Assembly (NCBI GenBank): GCA_963755335.1
Contig: CAVWJW010000008.1
Location: 682,001 to 746,000, forward strand
DNA: 64,000 nucleotides
Reading direction: 5' to 3'
Origin: UBA10649 sp963755335
Lineage (GTDB): Bacteria; Actinomycetota; Actinomycetes; S36-B12
Shown: one piece after another, positions 30,494 to 39,929 of the stretch
How the letters are laid out: each line of letters begins with the position of its first letter
Numbering within the stretch: position 1 is the stretch's first letter
Notes under the pieces: model-generated
The model's database searches: none
The model's input: only the letters and a program-made list of their open reading frames with translations
What the model was told of the DNA's origin: nothing
Program-made: the position numbers and the translations under genes

Positions 30494-31033
30494 ATGTCCA
30501 GTGCCGAAACTGCCCTCCGGCCACGCCTGTCGGTCTACATCGCGACGAGTCTTGACGGCTACATCGCCACGACGGACGGCAACCTCGACTGGCTCGACGA
30601 GGCCGTGGACCCTGCCGAGGACTATGGGTGGGAGCCGTTCATCGAGGGGATCGACGCCCTGGCCATGGGCCGCGGCACGTACGACTACATCGCCTACCTC
30701 GACCCCCTGCCCTTCGGCACGCGTCCGGTCTTCGTGTTCACGCACCGTCCGCCGGCCGACCGGCCCGACGTGACCTTCTGGTCGCGCACTCCGCAGGAAG
30801 CCGTCGACGCGTGGGCGGAGGCGGGCCTGAGGCATGTGTACGTCGACGGCGGCCGTCTGATCAGTGATTTCCTCGCTGCGGACCTCGTCGACGACCTGAC
30901 CATCACGATCGCTCCCGTGCTGCTCGGCGGAGGCCTGCCGCTGTTCCACCGGATTCCAGGCCCGCGGCCGCTGCGGCGCACGGCAGTCCAGTCCTGGCCC
31001 AGCGGCGTGCTCCAGGTCCGCTACGAGATCTAG
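30494..31033 (+). CDS. RibD C-terminal / dihydrofolate-reductase-like oxidoreductase
   Basis: 179 residues with the stand-alone RibD-C fold (PF01872-like): SVYIATSLDGYIATTDGNLDW at the N-terminus, AMGRGTYDY in the middle and VYVDGGRLISDFL plus ITIAPVLLGGG at the C-terminus. These are NADPH-dependent reductases of unknown substrate; without the deaminase domain it is not a complete RibD. It starts 18 bases after adnB and its TAG overlaps the convergent acyltransferase stop (CTAG). Confidence 0.88.
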   Translation: MSSAETALRPRLSVYIATSLDGYIATTDGNLDWLDEAVDPAEDYGWEPFIEGIDALAMGRGTYDYIAYLDPLPFGTRPVFVFTHRPPADRPDVTFWSRTPQEAVDAWAEAGLRHVYVDGGRLISDFLAADLVDDLTITIAPVLLGGGLPLFHRIPGPRPLRRTAVQSWPSGVLQVRYEI

Positions 31034-32340
31034 CCGGCGGCCGGCGGCTGATCGGTTGCGAAGGGGTCGCTGGCCGGCGTGGGCACGTCCACCGGAACCG
31101 CGCTGTCGGAGTCGGCCTTCGACTCCGCGATGGCCTCGCCGGCCTCCTCGGTCGGCTTGCGTCGGGCACCGACACGGCTGCGCATCAGTTCGCGTGCCGG
31201 CTCCTCGACGAATCGCCACATCAGCCAGGCGATGATCAGCGCTCCGGCGACGAGGGCGACGACGCCCAGGGCGTACACCGGTCCGCTGCTGACGTGGATG
31301 GCCTTCATCGCGGCGCGCCACAGGCCGAACCACACCAGATGCGTCATGTACAGGGAATACGAGATGAAGCCGCCCAGCACGAGAGCGCGTGTCGACAGGA
31401 AGCGCGCCAGTCCGCGGCGTGACAGGGCGAGCGAGCCGATCCAGGCGATGAGCACTGGCACGAGCAGGAGGTGGAAGTACGGCGGGAAGGGCTCGGCATC
31501 ACCGCCGAGGGTGATCTGCGGCGGCTGCGCAGCCGGCAGGTGGCCGAGGAAGATCGCGCCTGCGATGACGACGATGGGCAGCACGACGGCCAGCACGGAG
31601 GCGGATCGCTCGACCTTCGGGGACGCGGGGTCGGACAGCCGGTCGCCGGGCAGGAACCGGATGACGAAGAGGTACGTGATCGCCCCCGCGGTGAATTCGG
31701 TCAGGATCCGGTAGGTCGAGCCCCAGTTGTCGGTGTAGTACGGATCCGTTGTCGACAGGCCGTAGATGACCAGCGGGGTGAGCGCGACGATCCAGGCAAT
31801 GCCGAGCAGCCAGGTGGCCAGCCGCTTGTGGAAGAACCACAGCAGTAGCACCAGCAGCGGGAAGAGCAGGTAGGCCAGCCACTCCATGGAAAGCGACCAC
31901 GCGACGAAGTTCCAGCCGCGCTGCGGTTCGGGACCCCATTCCTGCACGAGCAGGAGGTTCTTCAGCAGGTCGACGGGGTTGAGCCAGTCGCGGTCGAGTG
32001 CCTCGCCGGTCACCTTGGCCTGGGCGACGACCGCGGCCCCGGCCACGAAGATCATCACCAGGTGGACGGGGTAGATGCGGGCCAGGCGCAGCCACCAGAA
32101 GTCGAGCGCACCGCGGGCCTTCAGGGCGGGGCCGAGACGGCGCAGGTAGGTGTGGGTCAGGATGAAGCCGGAGAGCGCGAAGAACAGGTCGACGCCCAGC
32201 CGGCCGACGCGCAGAACGTCGGCGACGCCCGGGATCGCGAGAACGTGGAGGGCGGCGAGGGGCACCTGCAGGTGGTACAGCAGCACCCAGGCAGCCGCGA
32301 CGAAGCGGATGCCGGTCAGCTGTCGGATGAAGACGTTCAA
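31030..32340 (-). CDS. Acyltransferase family 3 membrane protein (OafA/NolL-like)
   Basis: 436 residues with about ten membrane helices. It transfers acyl groups (often acetyl) to sugars or lipids at the membrane. Motifs: LTGIRFVAAAWVLLYHL (His of helix 1), RLGVDLFFALSGFILTHTY and SLSMEWLAYLLFPLL. The C-terminal tail is charged and soluble, ending DPFATDQPPAAG. The start is TTG 32340, supported by AAGGA six bases upstream. It is divergent from nudC. In M. tuberculosis this position between adnB and nudC holds a potassium-channel gene instead. Confidence 0.9.
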   Translation of the reverse strand: MNVFIRQLTGIRFVAAAWVLLYHLQVPLAALHVLAIPGVADVLRVGRLGVDLFFALSGFILTHTYLRRLGPALKARGALDFWWLRLARIYPVHLVMIFVAGAAVVAQAKVTGEALDRDWLNPVDLLKNLLLVQEWGPEPQRGWNFVAWSLSMEWLAYLLFPLLVLLLWFFHKRLATWLLGIAWIVALTPLVIYGLSTTDPYYTDNWGSTYRILTEFTAGAITYLFVIRFLPGDRLSDPASPKVERSASVLAVVLPIVVIAGAIFLGHLPAAQPPQITLGGDAEPFPPYFHLLLVPVLIAWIGSLALSRRGLARFLSTRALVLGGFISYSLYMTHLVWFGLWRAAMKAIHVSSGPVYALGVVALVAGALIIAWLMWRFVEEPARELMRSRVGARRKPTEEAGEAIAESKADSDSAVPVDVPTPASDPFATDQPPAAG

Positions 32341-32412
32341 CGGTGTCCTTGACCTGGTCGACTGGCGTCATCGTGTCATGGACGTGTCCCCGCGCCCGGT
32401 TAGGCTCACGGC

Positions 32413-33387
32413 GTGGATGCCGACCGCACGCTGCTGACGAATCTCGTGCTGGCGCGGGGCATCGTCGATCGGGCGGCCGAGCGACGAGCGGATCCGGAGT
32501 GGCAGGCGGCCCGGCGCGCCGATCCACGCTCGCAGGTGCTGCGGGTCAGCGACGGCGCCGCCTGGGTCAGTGCGACCCGCCCTGACCATGCCGAGCTCAC
32601 GCTGGAGTCGACCCACGACGTCTCGCCTGAGGCGGACCTGACGTTCCTCGGTCTCGACGAGGACGACGTTGCGTACTTCGCCGAGCATGTCGACCGGCCG
32701 CCGGACGCCGACGAGGACGCCGACGAGGCCGAGCGGTGGGGCGACCTACGACGGGTGGGTGCGCGCCTGAGCCCGCGGGATGCCGGCCTCATGGTCACCG
32801 CGGTCGCCCTCGACAACTGGCTGCGCACGCACACGCGATGCCCCAGGTGCGGTGCGCCCACGGAGTTCAACGCGGCCGGCTGGTCACGACGCTGCCCCGA
32901 CGACGGCAGCGAGCACTTCCCCCGCACCGATCCGGCGGTGATCGTCCTGGTCCGAGACCGCGAGGACCGGGCGCTGCTCGGCCGGCAGCAGCGCTGGGCA
33001 CCGGGCTGGTTCTCCACCCTTGCCGGGTTCGTCGAGGCGGGGGAGTCGGCGGAGGCGGCGCTGCGCCGTGAGGTCTTCGAGGAGTCCGGTGTCGTCATCG
33101 CGACCGGGCCGGACGACGTCGCCTATCTGGGCAGCCAGCCGTGGCCCTTCCCGTGCTCGCTGATGCTCGGCTACCACGCGTGGACGGACGTGCCCGAGAT
33201 CCATGTCGATGGCGAGGAGATCGCCGAGGCGCACTGGTTCACGCGTGCAGAGCTCGCCGCTGCCTGTGCGAGTGGCGAGGTGCGGCTGCCCCCGTCGGTG
33301 TCGATCGCCCGGCGCCTCGTCGAGCGCTGGTACGGCAGTGAACTTCCCGGGGACTGGTCCCGGGAGATCTCCGTGCCCCCTCGCTAG
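32413..33387 (+). CDS. nudC: NAD(+) diphosphatase NudC
   Basis: 324 residues. It hydrolyses NAD(H) to NMN(H) and AMP and can decap NAD-capped RNA. Zinc ribbon: CPRCG plus RRCPDDG; the fourth ligand is not obvious. The Nudix box is complete: GFVEAGESAEAALRREVFEE followed by SGV. The NudC-specific SQPWPFPCSLML follows the box, as expected. Start is GTG 32413. It converges on the mycoredoxin gene with a CTAG overlap. Confidence 0.95.
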   Translation: MDADRTLLTNLVLARGIVDRAAERRADPEWQAARRADPRSQVLRVSDGAAWVSATRPDHAELTLESTHDVSPEADLTFLGLDEDDVAYFAEHVDRPPDADEDADEAERWGDLRRVGARLSPRDAGLMVTAVALDNWLRTHTRCPRCGAPTEFNAAGWSRRCPDDGSEHFPRTDPAVIVLVRDREDRALLGRQQRWAPGWFSTLAGFVEAGESAEAALRREVFEESGVVIATGPDDVAYLGSQPWPFPCSLMLGYHAWTDVPEIHVDGEEIAEAHWFTRAELAAACASGEVRLPPSVSIARRLVERWYGSELPGDWSREISVPPR

Positions 33388-33617
33388 AGCGAGGCCACCT
33401 TCTCCTTGACCTGTCCGATTGACGGGTTGGTCAGCGCGGTCCCGTCGGGGAAGAGCAGGGTCGGGACGGTCTGGTTGCCGCCGTTGACGGACTCGACGAA
33501 TGCGGCCGCCTCGGGATCGTTCTCGATGTCGATCTCCTCGAAGGTCATGCCCTCGCGGCCCATCTGGGCCTTCAGCCGCTGGCAGTAGCCGCACCACACC
33601 GTCGTGTACATCCGCAT
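33384..33617 (-). CDS. Mycoredoxin / glutaredoxin-like protein
   Basis: 77 residues from ATG 33617; a second ATG at 33611 gives 75. Thioredoxin fold with the active site WCGYCQRLK and cis-Pro region QTVPTLLF. Mycoredoxins reduce mycothiol mixed disulfides in the actinobacterial cytosol. The neighbour arrangement (nudC, mycoredoxin, uvrD2) is the same as in mycobacteria. It diverges from uvrD2 with a 25-base gap. Confidence 0.93.
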   Translation of the reverse strand: MRMYTTVWCGYCQRLKAQMGREGMTFEEIDIENDPEAAAFVESVNGGNQTVPTLLFPDGTALTNPSIGQVKEKVASL

Positions 33618-33642
33618 GGGCTTAGACGCTACCGTGCCTGCC

Positions 33643-35739
33643 ATGTCGTCGCTCACCGTGGAAGGCTCGCTCGAGGGCCTCGACGACGAGCAGCGTGCGG
33701 TCGCGGAGGCGCTGGAAGGGCCCGTGGTCGTGCTCGCCGGCGCCGGCACCGGCAAGACGCGGGCGATCACCCATCGCATCGCGCACGGCGCGGCCTCGGG
33801 GGCCCACGATCCCCGGCGAACCCTCGCCGTGACCTTCACGACGCGAGCCGCCGGCGAGATGCGCACCCGGCTTCGGTCGCTGGGCGTCGAGGGTGCGCAG
33901 GTCCGCACCTTCCACGCGGCGGCGCTGAGGCAGCTTCGCTACTTCTGGCCCCGCTTGAGCGTGGGCACCTTCCCGGAGCTCATCCCGAGCAAGGCACGCA
34001 TCGTGGCCGAGGCGGCCAATCGCTGCGGCCTGCCCACCGACGCCGCGACCGTGCGCGATCTCAGCAGCGACGTCGAGTGGGCGAAGGTCAACTTCCTGAC
34101 CGGCCCGGCCATCGCCGAGCAGGCGGCCCGGGTCAATCGGGTCCTCGCCGCGGACGGCGCGGCGGTCGCGTCCGTGCTGGCGGCCTTCGAGCAGATCAAG
34201 ACCGATCGCGGCCTCCTCGACTTCGAGGACGTGCTGCTGGTCACCGCTGGGGCGCTGGCCGAGCGACCCGACATCGCCGACGAGGTGCGCTCGGCATACC
34301 GATGGTTCACCGTTGATGAGTACCAGGACGTCAACCCCCTGCAGCAGCGGCTGCTCGAGATGTGGCTCGGCGACCGAGATGACGTGTGCGTCGTCGGCGA
34401 TCCCCACCAGACCATCTACACGTTCACGGGTGCCACGCCGCGATTCCTCGAGGGGTTTCGCGGGACGTACCCGCAGGCCAGCGAGGTGCGCCTGGTGCGG
34501 TGCTATCGATGCACGCCGGAGATCGTTGCCCTGGCCAACGGCGTCATCGCGAAGGCTCCGCGCGACGAGCGGGCGCCGACCGCGCCATTGGTCCTTCGCT
34601 CACAGCGACCGACCGGACCTGTTCCCGACGTCACGGCCTATGCCGACGACGCCGAGGAGGCCAGCAGCGTCGCCCGGCGCGCTCGCCAGTACGTCGCCGA
34701 AGGAGTGGCTGCCCGTGACATCGGCGTGCTGTTCCGCATCAATGCCCAGTCGGAGGCGCTCGAGGAGGCCTTCGCGGAGGCGGGCGTGCCGGTCGTCCTG
34801 CGCGGCACCGAGCGGTTCTTCGACCGGCCCGAGGTGCGCGAGGCCGTCACCCGACTACGCGGCGCAGCGCGCAGTGGCGTCCCGCAGGGGGCACTGGGCG
34901 AGGAGGTGCGCGCCGTCCTCGGCGCAGCAGGGTGGGCGGCCCAGGCGCCCCGCACCAGCGGCGCCGTGCGCGAACGATGGGAGTCGTTGTCCGCTCTCGT
35001 GACGCTGGCCGACGAGCTCGCCGCCGGACTCGAGGAGTCGCTGCCGGCGTTCGTCGCCGAACTGGACGGCCGAGCCGAGGTTCAGCACGCGCCGGTCGCC
35101 GATGGGGTGACGCTCGCGTCCATGCATGCGGCCAAGGGCTTGGAGTGGAGGGTCGTCTTCGTCGTCGGATGCAGTGAGGGCCTGCTCCCGCTGCAGCATG
35201 CGGAGACACCGGCTCAGGTCGAGGAGGAGCGTCGACTCGCCTACGTCGCGATCACGCGAGCCGCTGACGCGCTGCACCTGTCGTGGGCGAGGGCACGGCA
35301 GCCCGGCGGGCGCCAGCACAGGTCGGTGAGTCCGTTCCTCGTCGACGCCGGAGCGGTGCCGGTCGGCGACGCCGCAGGCTCGGTCCATCGCGGTCGCAGC
35401 CGGGCCAAGGGGGAGCGCTCGCGCAAGGGCCCGGCCCGCTGTCGCGTGTGCCGCAAGGGCCTGGTCACCGCCGAGGAGCGGACCTTGGGCCGATGCCGCA
35501 CCTGCCCGGCCAACCTCAACGAGGACCTGCTCGAGGCGTTGCGCGACTGGCGGCTGGCCGAGTCGCGCGACAAGGGCGTCCCGGCCTACGTCGTCTTCAC
35601 GGACGTGACTCTCGTGGCCATCGCCGAGCAGCAGCCAGGCGACGTCGACGCCCTTCTCGAGATCCCCGGAATCGGGCCCAAGAAGCTCGATTCCTACGGG
35701 CCGGCCGTGCTTGACCTGGTCGTCCGCCACGCCGGCTGA
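33643..35739 (+). CDS. uvrD2: ATP-dependent DNA helicase UvrD2
   Basis: 698 residues from ATG 33643. SF1A helicase: LAGAGTGKTRA, TVDEYQDVNPLQ, VGDPHQTIYTFTGA, LASMHAAKGLEW and LAYVAITRA. A four-Cys zinc element (CRVCRKGL, then CRTC) and a C-terminal HRDC domain (PAYVVFTDVTL, LLEIPGIGPKKLDSYG) define the actinobacterial UvrD2 subtype. In mycobacteria UvrD2 is essential. The frame is intact. An upstream in-frame ATG at 33604 would overlap the divergent mycoredoxin gene and is not preferred. Confidence 0.95.
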   Translation: MSSLTVEGSLEGLDDEQRAVAEALEGPVVVLAGAGTGKTRAITHRIAHGAASGAHDPRRTLAVTFTTRAAGEMRTRLRSLGVEGAQVRTFHAAALRQLRYFWPRLSVGTFPELIPSKARIVAEAANRCGLPTDAATVRDLSSDVEWAKVNFLTGPAIAEQAARVNRVLAADGAAVASVLAAFEQIKTDRGLLDFEDVLLVTAGALAERPDIADEVRSAYRWFTVDEYQDVNPLQQRLLEMWLGDRDDVCVVGDPHQTIYTFTGATPRFLEGFRGTYPQASEVRLVRCYRCTPEIVALANGVIAKAPRDERAPTAPLVLRSQRPTGPVPDVTAYADDAEEASSVARRARQYVAEGVAARDIGVLFRINAQSEALEEAFAEAGVPVVLRGTERFFDRPEVREAVTRLRGAARSGVPQGALGEEVRAVLGAAGWAAQAPRTSGAVRERWESLSALVTLADELAAGLEESLPAFVAELDGRAEVQHAPVADGVTLASMHAAKGLEWRVVFVVGCSEGLLPLQHAETPAQVEEERRLAYVAITRAADALHLSWARARQPGGRQHRSVSPFLVDAGAVPVGDAAGSVHRGRSRAKGERSRKGPARCRVCRKGLVTAEERTLGRCRTCPANLNEDLLEALRDWRLAESRDKGVPAYVVFTDVTLVAIAEQQPGDVDALLEIPGIGPKKLDSYGPAVLDLVVRHAG

Positions 35740-35796
35740 GCAGGGTGTGGGCGTGCCGCCCGAGCGGGGTGGCGGCAATCAGGCGAGAATGGGCGG

Positions 35797-37116
35797 ATGC
35801 CGGACATCCCCAGGAACGCCATCACGCGCAGCGTGAAGATGGCCTCCCTTCCGGCGTCCTACGCCGGACGCACGGCGTGGGGGTTCGGCAAGCGCATCGG
35901 CGGCAAGCCCGCTGAGGTCGTCACGGCCGAACTCCAGGCCCGCACCGCCGAGCAGATGTTCAAGGTCCTCGGCGAGCTCAAGGGCGGGGCCATGAAGATG
36001 GGGCAGGCCATGAGCATCTTCGAGGCCGCCATGCCCGAGGAGGTGGCCGGCCCGTACCGGGCGGCGCTTACCAAGCTGCAGGAGGCCGCGCCGCCCCTGC
36101 CGGCCGAGTCGATCCACGCGATCCTCGCCGACGAGCTGGGCACGGACTGGCGGTCGCGCTTCACCGAGTTCGACGACACCCCGGCCGCCGCCGCGTCGAT
36201 CGGCCAGGTGCACAAGGCCGTGTGGCACGACGGTCGAGTCGTGGCGGTCAAGGTCCAGTACCCCGGTGCCGACAAGGCCTTCATCTCGGACCTGAACCAG
36301 ATGACGCGCATGGGCAAGCTGTTCTCGTCGATGGTGCCGGGCCTCGACGTCAAGGACCTCGTCGACGAGCTCAAGGCCCGGGCCATCGAGGAGCTCGACT
36401 ACCTGCGGGAGTCGCGCAGCCAGCGGGCGTTCGCCGCGGCGTTCGAGGGCGATCCCGAGTACGTGATCCCGCACGTGCTCGCAGGGGCTCCGCATGTGCT
36501 CGTCTCGGAGTGGATCGACGGCCGGCCGATGTCCGACATCATCGCGAACGGCACGCCACAGGAACGCGACCGGACCGGTGAGCTCTACGAGCGCTTCCTG
36601 CTCGCCGGCCCGGCCCGGGCGGGGCTGCTGCACTCCGATCCGCACCCCGGCAACTTCCGGGTCACCCCGGAGGGGAAGTTCTGCGTCCTCGACTTCGGCG
36701 CGGTGGCCGAGCTGCCCGACGGCCTGCCCCTCGCGATGGGGACGCTCCTGAGAATCGCGCTGTCCGGCGACGCGGAGACCGTTGCCAAGGGGCTGCGCGA
36801 GGAGGGGTTCATCAAGCCCAACGCCGACGTCGATCCCGAGCAGGTCCTGAACTACCTGGATCCGTTCGTCGAGCCGGCAAGGCACGAGCAGTTCCACTTC
36901 AACCGCGCCTGGATGCGCGGGCAGTTCACGCGCATGCAGGACGTCCGCAACCCCGACTTCACGATCGGCCTGAGGCTGAACCTGCCGCCGTCGTATGCGC
37001 TCATCCATCGGGTCTGGCTCGGCAGCATCGGCGTGCTCTGCCAGCTCGATGCCACCGTGCCGATGAGAGCCGAGCTCGAGACATGGGTGCCCGGCTTCGT
37101 CGTCGCGGACGACTGA
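35797..37116 (+). CDS. ABC1/UbiB-family atypical kinase
   Basis: 439 residues with all ABC1 signatures: KxGQ motif (GGAMKMGQAMS), Ala-rich loop AAAASIGQVH, catalytic Lys in VAVKVQYP, LLHSDPHPGNF and LDFGAVAEL. ABC1 proteins are atypical kinases/ATPases, in many organisms tied to quinone or lipid homeostasis. It corresponds in position to Rv3197 of M. tuberculosis. There, whiB7 lies between it and uvrD2; here the gap is only 57 bases and no whiB gene exists. Confidence 0.92.
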   Translation: MPDIPRNAITRSVKMASLPASYAGRTAWGFGKRIGGKPAEVVTAELQARTAEQMFKVLGELKGGAMKMGQAMSIFEAAMPEEVAGPYRAALTKLQEAAPPLPAESIHAILADELGTDWRSRFTEFDDTPAAAASIGQVHKAVWHDGRVVAVKVQYPGADKAFISDLNQMTRMGKLFSSMVPGLDVKDLVDELKARAIEELDYLRESRSQRAFAAAFEGDPEYVIPHVLAGAPHVLVSEWIDGRPMSDIIANGTPQERDRTGELYERFLLAGPARAGLLHSDPHPGNFRVTPEGKFCVLDFGAVAELPDGLPLAMGTLLRIALSGDAETVAKGLREEGFIKPNADVDPEQVLNYLDPFVEPARHEQFHFNRAWMRGQFTRMQDVRNPDFTIGLRLNLPPSYALIHRVWLGSIGVLCQLDATVPMRAELETWVPGFVVADD

Positions 37117-37185
37117 CGGCTTCCTAGTCGGGCTGCGCTGTGCCGACGTCACGTCTCGGACATGCGGGCGGCGGGCACCGCCGGT

Positions 37186-38844
37186 CTAGCCTTCGCCTTC
37201 GGCCGATGCTGAGACGCCCTCATCGCGCTTCAGATGTGCGCGGGTGACCTCGTCGGCGATGGCGCGGCCGTCCGTGCTGCCGGTGACTGCCGCCAGGAAG
37301 TCGTCGCCCAGCAGCGACAGCAACCGGCCTTGGGTGCGCGAGGTCACCGTTGCGGTTCGGGGGATGGAGTAGAGCAGCGCGATCTCGCCGAAGCCCTGGC
37401 CGCGTCGGTCGAGATCCGGTCGGCGCGCCCCGTCGACGGTGACCTCGAACTCCCCGGAGTCGATGACGTAGAACCGGTCGCCGGCGTCGCCCTGGCGGAT
37501 GACGTCGACGTTGGGGGCCACGTCGATCCACTCAGCCTTCTTCGCCAGGCGCTCGAGCTCGTACGCCGGGATGACGCTGAGGAAGGGAACCATGCGGAGC
37601 AGCGCGATCTCGTCCGGCAGGTAGACGGCCCGGGTGTCGAGCTGGCGGATCAGCAGGAAGCCGGCGAGGGCGAACAGTGCGATCGCGACGCCGAAGGCGC
37701 CGAAGGCCCCGGCCGGATGCAGCCACTCGACGGCCAGAGGGGCGAGCGCGGCCCCGACGGCCACGCCCAGAAGGGATACGCCCTCCTGCACGGCAAAGAC
37801 CCGCGCCAGCGCGTGGTCGTCGGTGGTGCGCTGGAGGAGGGTCCTGCCGGACACCATCAGCACGGCGCCTGCCAGGCCGACCACCGCGAGCAGGGCCATC
37901 GCGGGCGGAAGCACCACGACGAACATGACGATCGCCAGGGCGATTCCGACGATGGTGCTCGACAGGCCGACGGCCGGAGCCAGCGTGCGACGGATCGCAA
38001 AGCTGGCCGACAGGGCACCACCCACGAGCGCGCCGATACCGAGTCCTGCGAGCATGATGCCGGCGCCGGACTCGCCGAGACCCAGTACTTCCTCGGAGAA
38101 GGTGACACCGAGGACGTCGGACGCGCCGGCGACGACGAAGCGCGTGGCCATGACCACGAGCAGCGCCAGCGCGGCCCAGTCGCGGGCGATCGTGGCGAGG
38201 CCGTTGAGGGCCGCTCGCCACTCGGGCACCTCCTCCTCGACCTCTTCCTCCGTGGCTCCGACGAGCCCGAGGTTGAGGCAGAGCAGGGACGCGATCAGTG
38301 CCGTGACCGTCGCGACGGCGAAGACCAGCCACGTGCCGGTCGTCTGGGTGAGCCATCCGGCGATGATCGGACCGGCGAAGAGCGCCCAGCCGTCGGCGAT
38401 CGTCGACAACGCGTTGCCTGAGACGAGGTCCTCCGGGGAGCGCGACAGCTGGGGCAGTGCCACGAAGTGGATGGGTCGCACGACGGCGATGGCGATCATC
38501 AGTAGGGCTGCGATCACGACGACGACCGGCAGCGGGGCGCTCAGTGCCAGAGCGAGCGTCTCGACCGCCGCCACGACGGCGATGGCTCCGTAGCCCATCA
38601 CCAGTGCCGTGCCGCGCGGCATGCGCTCGGCGACTCCCGCCAGCAGTGGGGCGATGAACGCGGCGGGCAGGACCTCGCAGACGGCAACGAAGCCCGCCGT
38701 CCTGGGGCCGCCGATGGCGAACGCGTAGAGGATGATCCCGAACCACGTGCCGAGCTCGACGAGACCGAACAGCATGTAGGCGAGCAGGACGCGGCGCAGG
38801 CCCGAACGGGAGCGCAGGGCGCGAAGCACCGCGGGCACGTGCAC
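37186..38844 (-). CDS. MFS transporter fused to a cyclic-nucleotide-binding domain
   Basis: 552 residues: an MFS-type bundle of about 12 helices (residues 1-405), then a soluble CNB domain (about 415-535). The CNB part has the phosphate-binding cassette FGEIALLYSIPRTATVTS with the Glu and Arg that hold cAMP in CRP-like domains, so nucleotide binding looks possible. DALGVTFSEE-like loops do not reveal the substrate. Direct control of export by cAMP is the inference. The gene converges on the ABC1 kinase; the 69-base gap has no clear terminator. Confidence 0.88.
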   Translation of the reverse strand: MHVPAVLRALRSRSGLRRVLLAYMLFGLVELGTWFGIILYAFAIGGPRTAGFVAVCEVLPAAFIAPLLAGVAERMPRGTALVMGYGAIAVVAAVETLALALSAPLPVVVVIAALLMIAIAVVRPIHFVALPQLSRSPEDLVSGNALSTIADGWALFAGPIIAGWLTQTTGTWLVFAVATVTALIASLLCLNLGLVGATEEEVEEEVPEWRAALNGLATIARDWAALALLVVMATRFVVAGASDVLGVTFSEEVLGLGESGAGIMLAGLGIGALVGGALSASFAIRRTLAPAVGLSSTIVGIALAIVMFVVVLPPAMALLAVVGLAGAVLMVSGRTLLQRTTDDHALARVFAVQEGVSLLGVAVGAALAPLAVEWLHPAGAFGAFGVAIALFALAGFLLIRQLDTRAVYLPDEIALLRMVPFLSVIPAYELERLAKKAEWIDVAPNVDVIRQGDAGDRFYVIDSGEFEVTVDGARRPDLDRRGQGFGEIALLYSIPRTATVTSRTQGRLLSLLGDDFLAAVTGSTDGRAIADEVTRAHLKRDEGVSASAEGEG

Positions 38845-38911
38845 TGCAACCCCCTTGAGTGCTCATTCGGCGATACGACGCTCCATCCACCCTAGGGACG
38901 AAACGGCGCAC

Positions 38912-38926
38912 CCGGTCACAAACCGG
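38912..38926. promoter_or_regulatory. Inverted repeat in the MFS-CNB / MBL divergent region
   Basis: CCGGT-CACAA-ACCGG, perfect 5-bp arms in the 130-bp gap that must hold promoters for both divergent genes. Candidate operator. CCACCCTAGGGACG lies just upstream. No gene fits in this gap. Confidence 0.3.
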
Positions 38927-38974
38927 CAGTAGCATCGCATGCCGCCCTGTGGCGGATCGACAGGGAGGCCATGG

Positions 38975-39799
38975 GTGAGACTGACGTTTCTCGGGGTGCG
39001 CGGCTCGAGCGCCGCGTCCGGGGCCGACTTCGTGCGATACGGCGGCCACACGTCCTGTATCGCGGTGACGGCAGACGGACGCGACGTTCCGACGCTGATG
39101 CTCGATGCCGGCACGGGGCTCACCCAGGCGCCCAACCTGCTCGACGGGCGGGCCTTCGACGGTTCCATCCTGCTCAGCCACCTGCATTGGGATCACGTCA
39201 ACGGCATCCCGTTCTTCCGTTCCGGAGACCGCGAGGACTCGCGAGTCGACATGTTCATGCCCGCACAGCTGGGGCGCACCGGCGAGGAGCTGCTGGCACA
39301 GATGATGTCGCCGCCGGCCTTCCCGATCCGTCCTGATGGGCTCATGGGGGCCTGGACTTTCACGGCGATGGAGGCGGGCATCTTCTCCACCGAGGGATTC
39401 ACGATTCGCGCTGTGGACATCACGCACAAGGGTGGGCGGACCTTCGGCTACGTCCTTGCCGACATCCATTCCACCGTGGCGTACCTGCCCGACCATTCGC
39501 CGAACCTCGGAGTGTCCGACGAGCTGCTGGGCGTGCTCGAGGGCGTCGACGTCCTCATCCACGACGGCCAGTTCCTCGACACCGAGCGGACCCTTGCCGA
39601 CCTCTACGGTCACGCGACCGTCTCCGATGCCATCGCCCTGGCCGAGAAGGTGCACGCCCGGCAGCTGGTCCTGTTCCACCACGGACCGGGGCGCCGCGAT
39701 GAGCAGCTCGACGAGCTGAGCAGGGTGGTCGGTGGCGCGATTCCGGTAGCCATCGCCCACGAGGGGTGGACCCTCGAGCTGCCCTCGCGAACCGGCTGA
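38975..39799 (+). CDS. MBL-fold metallohydrolase
   Basis: 274 residues from GTG 38975 with GGGAGG upstream. Metallo-beta-lactamase fold: RLTFLGVRGSSAA, di-metal site HLHWDH, then DITHKGG, LIHDGQF and a C-terminal LFHHGP His. The layout resembles RNase Z-like or phosphodiesterase-type MBL enzymes (PhnP-like), not a lactamase. No signal peptide, so cytosolic. Substrate unknown; cyclic nucleotides are a guess from the divergent cAMP-binding-type gene next door. Confidence 0.9.
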   Translation: MRLTFLGVRGSSAASGADFVRYGGHTSCIAVTADGRDVPTLMLDAGTGLTQAPNLLDGRAFDGSILLSHLHWDHVNGIPFFRSGDREDSRVDMFMPAQLGRTGEELLAQMMSPPAFPIRPDGLMGAWTFTAMEAGIFSTEGFTIRAVDITHKGGRTFGYVLADIHSTVAYLPDHSPNLGVSDELLGVLEGVDVLIHDGQFLDTERTLADLYGHATVSDAIALAEKVHARQLVLFHHGPGRRDEQLDELSRVVGGAIPVAIAHEGWTLELPSRTG

Positions 39800-39810
39800 C
39801 GGGCCGCACC

Positions 39811-39839
39811 AGGCAAAACGCAGGCAAACCTTAGGCAAA
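39811..39839 (+). promoter_or_regulatory. Three AGGCAAA direct repeats at 11-bp spacing (SARP-type site)
   Basis: AGGCAAA occurs at 39811, 39822 and 39833, exactly one helical turn (11 bp) apart. SARP/AfsR regulators bind heptamer direct repeats of this period close to a -10 element. The sequence 8 bp downstream (CGATTC, 39848) is a weak -10 candidate. The site lies ~90 bp before the unknown gene at 39930, and a SARP-type regulator is encoded right after that gene. Confidence 0.6.
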
Positions 39840-39929
39840 GTCGATCGCGATTCCGGCGGCGTACGTGCCAGCCCAAGGCATTCCCAAGGTCGGGGAGGCA
39901 CAGTGCTGCCGCAGGAGGGGGTGCCAACC

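Noticed and set aside
35740..35796. whiB7 gene expected between uvrD2 and ABC1
   Set aside because: Only 57 bases, with no Cys-rich coding sequence on either strand.
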